DNA of 17,203 bases from Candidatus Hydrogenedentota bacterium (GTDB lineage: Bacteria; Hydrogenedentota; Hydrogenedentia; Hydrogenedentiales; GCA-2746185): assembly GCA_012965445.1 (NCBI GenBank), contig DTSJ01000060.1, positions 1 to 17,203 of the forward strand, in the 5' to 3' direction. The position numbers and the translations under genes are program-made. Under the pieces are notes generated by a model. The model was given only the letters and a program-made list of their open reading frames with translations. It had not been told where the DNA came from and ran no database searches. Of this stretch, positions 14,380 to 17,203 are shown piece after piece. How positions within the stretch are numbered: position 1 is the first letter of the stretch; each line of letters opens with the position of its first letter.

Positions 14380-16569
14380 GTGCGGTTTCGTTATTTTCTT
14401 TGCTATACAGCTATGCTTGCCACATTCGCAGTCCTGAGCGGGTGTGCCACCTCCGGCAGCGAGAATCGCATGGCGGACGGCCAGCAGGTCTACCAGTTCG
14501 AGCCCGTCCCCATTCCAGAAATTGGTACGCGCGATCTCGAACCCACAACCCCTGCAAACGCCGCCCAGTTACTCGAAGAAGCAATGAACGCTTTCGAAAT
14601 TGCAAACAAGGCGCAAGCTGATGGCGACAAAGAAACGGCCTACGCGCAGTACAACACCATGATGGAGCTGCTGCTGGAATCAGATCTCGATCCCTCAGTC
14701 TTCTATCAGCTGCGCAATGAATTCAGCAAAATCCTGAACGAAACGACAAAGATCGCGCGTCTCTACGAAACCTCCCCAAAGAACATTCCGATTGAGGAAA
14801 TCGGGAAACTGGCGCTGCGCTCTGAGCTGGAATATCCCGACCCCATCAATGATCGCGTCCTTACCGAAATTAGGCACATTCAAGCCACCTACCCCAAAAG
14901 TTTCCAGGCAGGCCTGAATCGTAGCGCAAAGTACTTACCTTATATAAGGGAGGAATTTCGTAAAGCGGGACTCCCCCAGGATCTTGTTTGGCTCGCCATG
15001 GTCGAAAGTCAATTCACCCCCCGCATCAACTCCCGCGTAGGGGCCGGCGGCATGTGGCAGTTTATGCCCAGCACAGGAGAGCGATTCGGCCTCGAACACG
15101 ACAGCTACATGGACCAACGCTACGACTGGAAAAAATCAACGCATGCAGCCATTCAATACCTGTCCAAGCTCTACGAACTCTTCGACGAAAACTGGCCGCT
15201 CGCTGTCTCGGCCTACAACCGGGGTGAAAACGGAATCGAACGCGCAATTGCGATGAACGGCGGTCAGCGCGATTTGTGGCAGCTCCTCGAAACCCCCCCG
15301 GCTTCCCGTAAAATTCCCATAGAGACTAAAAAATTCTACGCAAAACTACTCGCTTCGGCGATCATTGCGAACAATCCCGGACGCTACGGCTTCACCTACA
15401 ACCCGGCTCCCGCGGAGAATAGCAAAACAGTTCAGATTACCGGTGCATACATGATCGGCGACCTCGAAAAAGCCGGGGGGCTGCCCGTCGGGACGCTCCA
15501 GGATCTCAACGCGCAGTTTCTATACGGATACACCCCTCCGAACCGAACGACTGATATCTATGTACCCGTCGATGCCCTTGCGCGCGTGCAGGCTGCTCTG
15601 GCAACCATGCCCAAGCTTCGCCCCGATACCCATGTTGTCCGTCGCGGCGAAACGCTGTCCGAAATCGCTTCGCTTTATCAGGTTTCCTCAGACGAACTGA
15701 TGCGCACCAACAGAATCAGCTCGCCGCGCCGTCTCCAAATCAATCAGCGACTCGTCATCCCCGGGCGTATGGGTGTATCAAACGTCGCCAGCGCGTCAAC
15801 CTCCGGCGGTCGTAAAATATACACCGTGCGCCAAGGCGACAGCCTATCCAGAATCGCATCCCGAAACGGCGCGACCGTCAAGCAGCTGCAAACCTGGAAT
15901 ACGATGGGCGGGCAGACCCGAATTCATATCGGCGACAGGCTCTACGTGTCGAAACCCGCGACCACCACCGCGTCACTGCCCGAAACGCCGATTCCCGTGC
16001 CTCCAAAAGTTTCCACTCCCACCGGCGTCCTTACCGTTTACGTCGTCAAAGTCGGAGACTACCTCGAAAAGATTGCCCGGAGTCGCAGCGTCGCGCTCGA
16101 CAATCTCCTCGTTTGGAACGACCTGACCCTGCGCTCAACAATCCGTGCAGGCGACAAACTAAAAATATATGGCGCATCTTCCGTAGTGACACCTGCTGCA
16201 GCTCCGAAGATCGCATTCGGAAGCACAGGCACGCACACCGTAAAACAGGGTGAGAATCCCGCACTCATCGCCAGCCGCTATCGCGTTGCCGTTGCCGATT
16301 TACGGGGCTGGAATGGACTGACTAAGTCTTCCATCGTCCACATCGGCGACGTACTCTACGTCCAAAACCCAGCTACAGTGGTCGAAGAGAAGAAAACAGC
16401 ATCGCCCGTCACGGCTCCAAAAGAGATCATTCACGTCGTAAAGCGCGGCGAAAGTCCCAGCGTAATCGCCAGGAAATACAAAGTGAGCCTGCTAGACCTC
16501 TACGCGTGGAATGGATGGTCAAGAGATCCCGTCATCCAAATCGGGCAGAAACTTCGTATCAAGCAGTAG
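14380..16569 (+). CDS. mltD: Membrane-bound lytic murein transglycosylase (MltD-type) with five LysM repeats
   Basis: A 729-residue lipoprotein that cleaves peptidoglycan glycan strands to 1,6-anhydro products. The signal peptide ends in the lipobox L-S-G-C22. A helical segment (about 60-140) precedes the SLT domain (about 183-340). The catalytic Glu is E209 in LAMVESQF, followed by GAGGMWQFMPSTGERFGL (221-238) and VSAYNRGENG (276-285). The C-terminal half has five LysM repeats at about 417-461, 479-523, 552-597, 618-661 and 684-728, separated by Pro/Thr/Ala-rich linkers. E. coli MltD has two LysM repeats, so this protein is longer and should bind glycan more tightly. The start is GTG behind GGGGGAG. 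It is transcribed away from the J-like gene, and its stop lies 12 bases from the convergent HD gene. Confidence 0.92.
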   Translation: MRFRYFLCYTAMLATFAVLSGCATSGSENRMADGQQVYQFEPVPIPEIGTRDLEPTTPANAAQLLEEAMNAFEIANKAQADGDKETAYAQYNTMMELLLESDLDPSVFYQLRNEFSKILNETTKIARLYETSPKNIPIEEIGKLALRSELEYPDPINDRVLTEIRHIQATYPKSFQAGLNRSAKYLPYIREEFRKAGLPQDLVWLAMVESQFTPRINSRVGAGGMWQFMPSTGERFGLEHDSYMDQRYDWKKSTHAAIQYLSKLYELFDENWPLAVSAYNRGENGIERAIAMNGGQRDLWQLLETPPASRKIPIETKKFYAKLLASAIIANNPGRYGFTYNPAPAENSKTVQITGAYMIGDLEKAGGLPVGTLQDLNAQFLYGYTPPNRTTDIYVPVDALARVQAALATMPKLRPDTHVVRRGETLSEIASLYQVSSDELMRTNRISSPRRLQINQRLVIPGRMGVSNVASASTSGGRKIYTVRQGDSLSRIASRNGATVKQLQTWNTMGGQTRIHIGDRLYVSKPATTTASLPETPIPVPPKVSTPTGVLTVYVVKVGDYLEKIARSRSVALDNLLVWNDLTLRSTIRAGDKLKIYGASSVVTPAAAPKIAFGSTGTHTVKQGENPALIASRYRVAVADLRGWNGLTKSSIVHIGDVLYVQNPATVVEEKKTASPVTAPKEIIHVVKRGESPSVIARKYKVSLLDLYAWNGWSRDPVIQIGQKLRIKQ

Positions 16570-16581
16570 TCAGGAGTCAGG

Positions 16582-17151
16582 TCAACGCGGCCGCGGCTTC
16601 CCCGCAGCCACGCAAATCGCGTCAAACAATTTCGACACCTGCTCCAATCCAAAGTCATTGAAATTCTTCGGATTCAGCCAGAATTCCTTCAATCGGCCCT
16701 TGCCTTCCTGCTGATACATGCTGATTTTAAGCATCATCTGGGCCTTGTCCAGCCCGCGCACCAGCTTCGCCTCCGGCGTGGACGCCTCCAAAAATTCCGC
16801 TTGATACAGACCATACTTCGCGTCGAAACCCTCAAACAATTTCTCTGTAATCGCCTGCTCCGCTTCGTCCTTCGCGTCTTTCAAATGCGCGTCCGCAACC
16901 GGCATCGGAATATCCATCAGTTGCGCCTCGCATAAATCATGTGTCAATGCAATCGCCAGCCCTTTCTCCTTATTGAAGTCCTCCGGATACTCATCACACA
17001 TCAGCAGTGTCAGCACCGCAAGAAAATGACTATGCGCCGCCACGGACTCAGGCTCAGGCACGCCGCGCAAAATATACCCCGCACGCTTCACCTGATCCAG
17101 CGGATGTATCGTCTCGAAAAACTTCAGTATGTTCTCTTCAAAATTACTCAC
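16582..17151 (-). CDS. HD-domain phosphohydrolase (YfbR/HDDC2-like)
   Basis: This 189-residue protein is a single HD domain of the type found in YfbR and HDDC2 5'-deoxynucleotidases, which hydrolyse nucleoside 5'-monophosphates. Metal and catalytic residues are H40 in ESVAAHSHFLAV, H71-D72 in ALTHDLCEAQLMDIP with E75, and D135 in LVRGLDKAQMM. The preceding segment LDQVKRAGYILRGVPEPES also matches the family. No other domain is attached. The start is GTG at 17151, with only a weak AGAAAG upstream. The 52 bases before it (17152-17203) are AT-rich, but I see no clear promoter before the window ends. The specific nucleotide substrate is an inference from the family. Confidence 0.85.
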   Translation of the reverse strand: MSNFEENILKFFETIHPLDQVKRAGYILRGVPEPESVAAHSHFLAVLTLLMCDEYPEDFNKEKGLAIALTHDLCEAQLMDIPMPVADAHLKDAKDEAEQAITEKLFEGFDAKYGLYQAEFLEASTPEAKLVRGLDKAQMMLKISMYQQEGKGRLKEFWLNPKNFNDFGLEQVSKLFDAICVAAGKPRPR

Positions 17152-17203
17152 TACTTTCTATATTTTCTTGTCTTCAATAAACTAATGAACTCTTCTGAAT
17201 CCG

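Noticed and set aside
16569..16586. Short direct repeat GTCAG-GA-GTCAG between the transglycosylase and HD stops
   Set aside because: Two five-base copies in a 12-base gap are expected by chance and show no structure.

Overview
The window looks like a chromosomal segment from a Gram-negative (diderm) bacterium, probably an uncultured lineage. An LpxH-type lipid A pyrophosphatase, a lipoprotein lytic transglycosylase with LysM repeats, signal peptidase I and a YidC with a large periplasmic domain all point to an outer membrane and peptidoglycan. Base composition is mixed (roughly half GC by eye), genes are densely packed, and several genes start with GTG behind good Shine-Dalgarno sequences. 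I cannot assign a phylum. A PVC/Hydrogenedentota-like origin is only a guess, based on the unusual gene mix. I see no insertion sequence, phage, CRISPR array, tRNA or rRNA.

Layout. Positions 1-227 hold the possible tail of an upstream gene, an AT-rich hairpin and a candidate promoter. A metallo-beta-lactamase-fold hydrolase with an alkylsulfatase-type dimerisation region follows (228-1496, +). It converges on a minus-strand run read from 6701 down to 1503: a CDP-paratose-2-epimerase-like SDR, a membrane-anchored coiled-coil protein with a BamE/DUF3862-like domain, a pseudo-receiver/Fis-type regulator, glycerol-1-phosphate dehydrogenase and YidC. Gaps between the first four are 13, 11 and -8 bases, and 83 bases separate the last two, so this is probably one envelope-related operon. 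Between 6702 and 6906 lies a symmetric inverted repeat that forms a sigma70-like promoter on both strands. It could drive this operon and the divergent PilZ gene (6907-7380, +).

The PilZ gene converges on a 608-residue minus-strand protein (7396-9222). Its N-terminus is a degenerate DnaA-like AAA+ domain and the rest is mostly coiled coil. Across a 228-base divergent region is a membrane-anchored PP2C phosphatase (9451-10365, +). c-di-GMP binding, an ATPase-like scaffold and phospho-signalling therefore sit side by side.

A second minus-strand block (14192 down to 10386) holds a J-domain-like protein without HPD, a helical partner of unknown function, a PHP phosphoesterase, signal peptidase I and LpxH. 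The last two overlap by ATGA and may have their own promoter. The right end has an MltD-type transglycosylase with five LysM repeats (14380-16569, +), convergent with an HD-domain phosphohydrolase (16582-17151, -).

The most unusual items are the DnaA-like coiled-coil protein with altered catalytic residues, the HPD-less J-protein/helical-protein pair, the symmetric bidirectional promoter, and the grouping of a bacterial G1P dehydrogenase with YidC and a pseudo-receiver regulator. None of these can be proven to be a new system from sequence alone.
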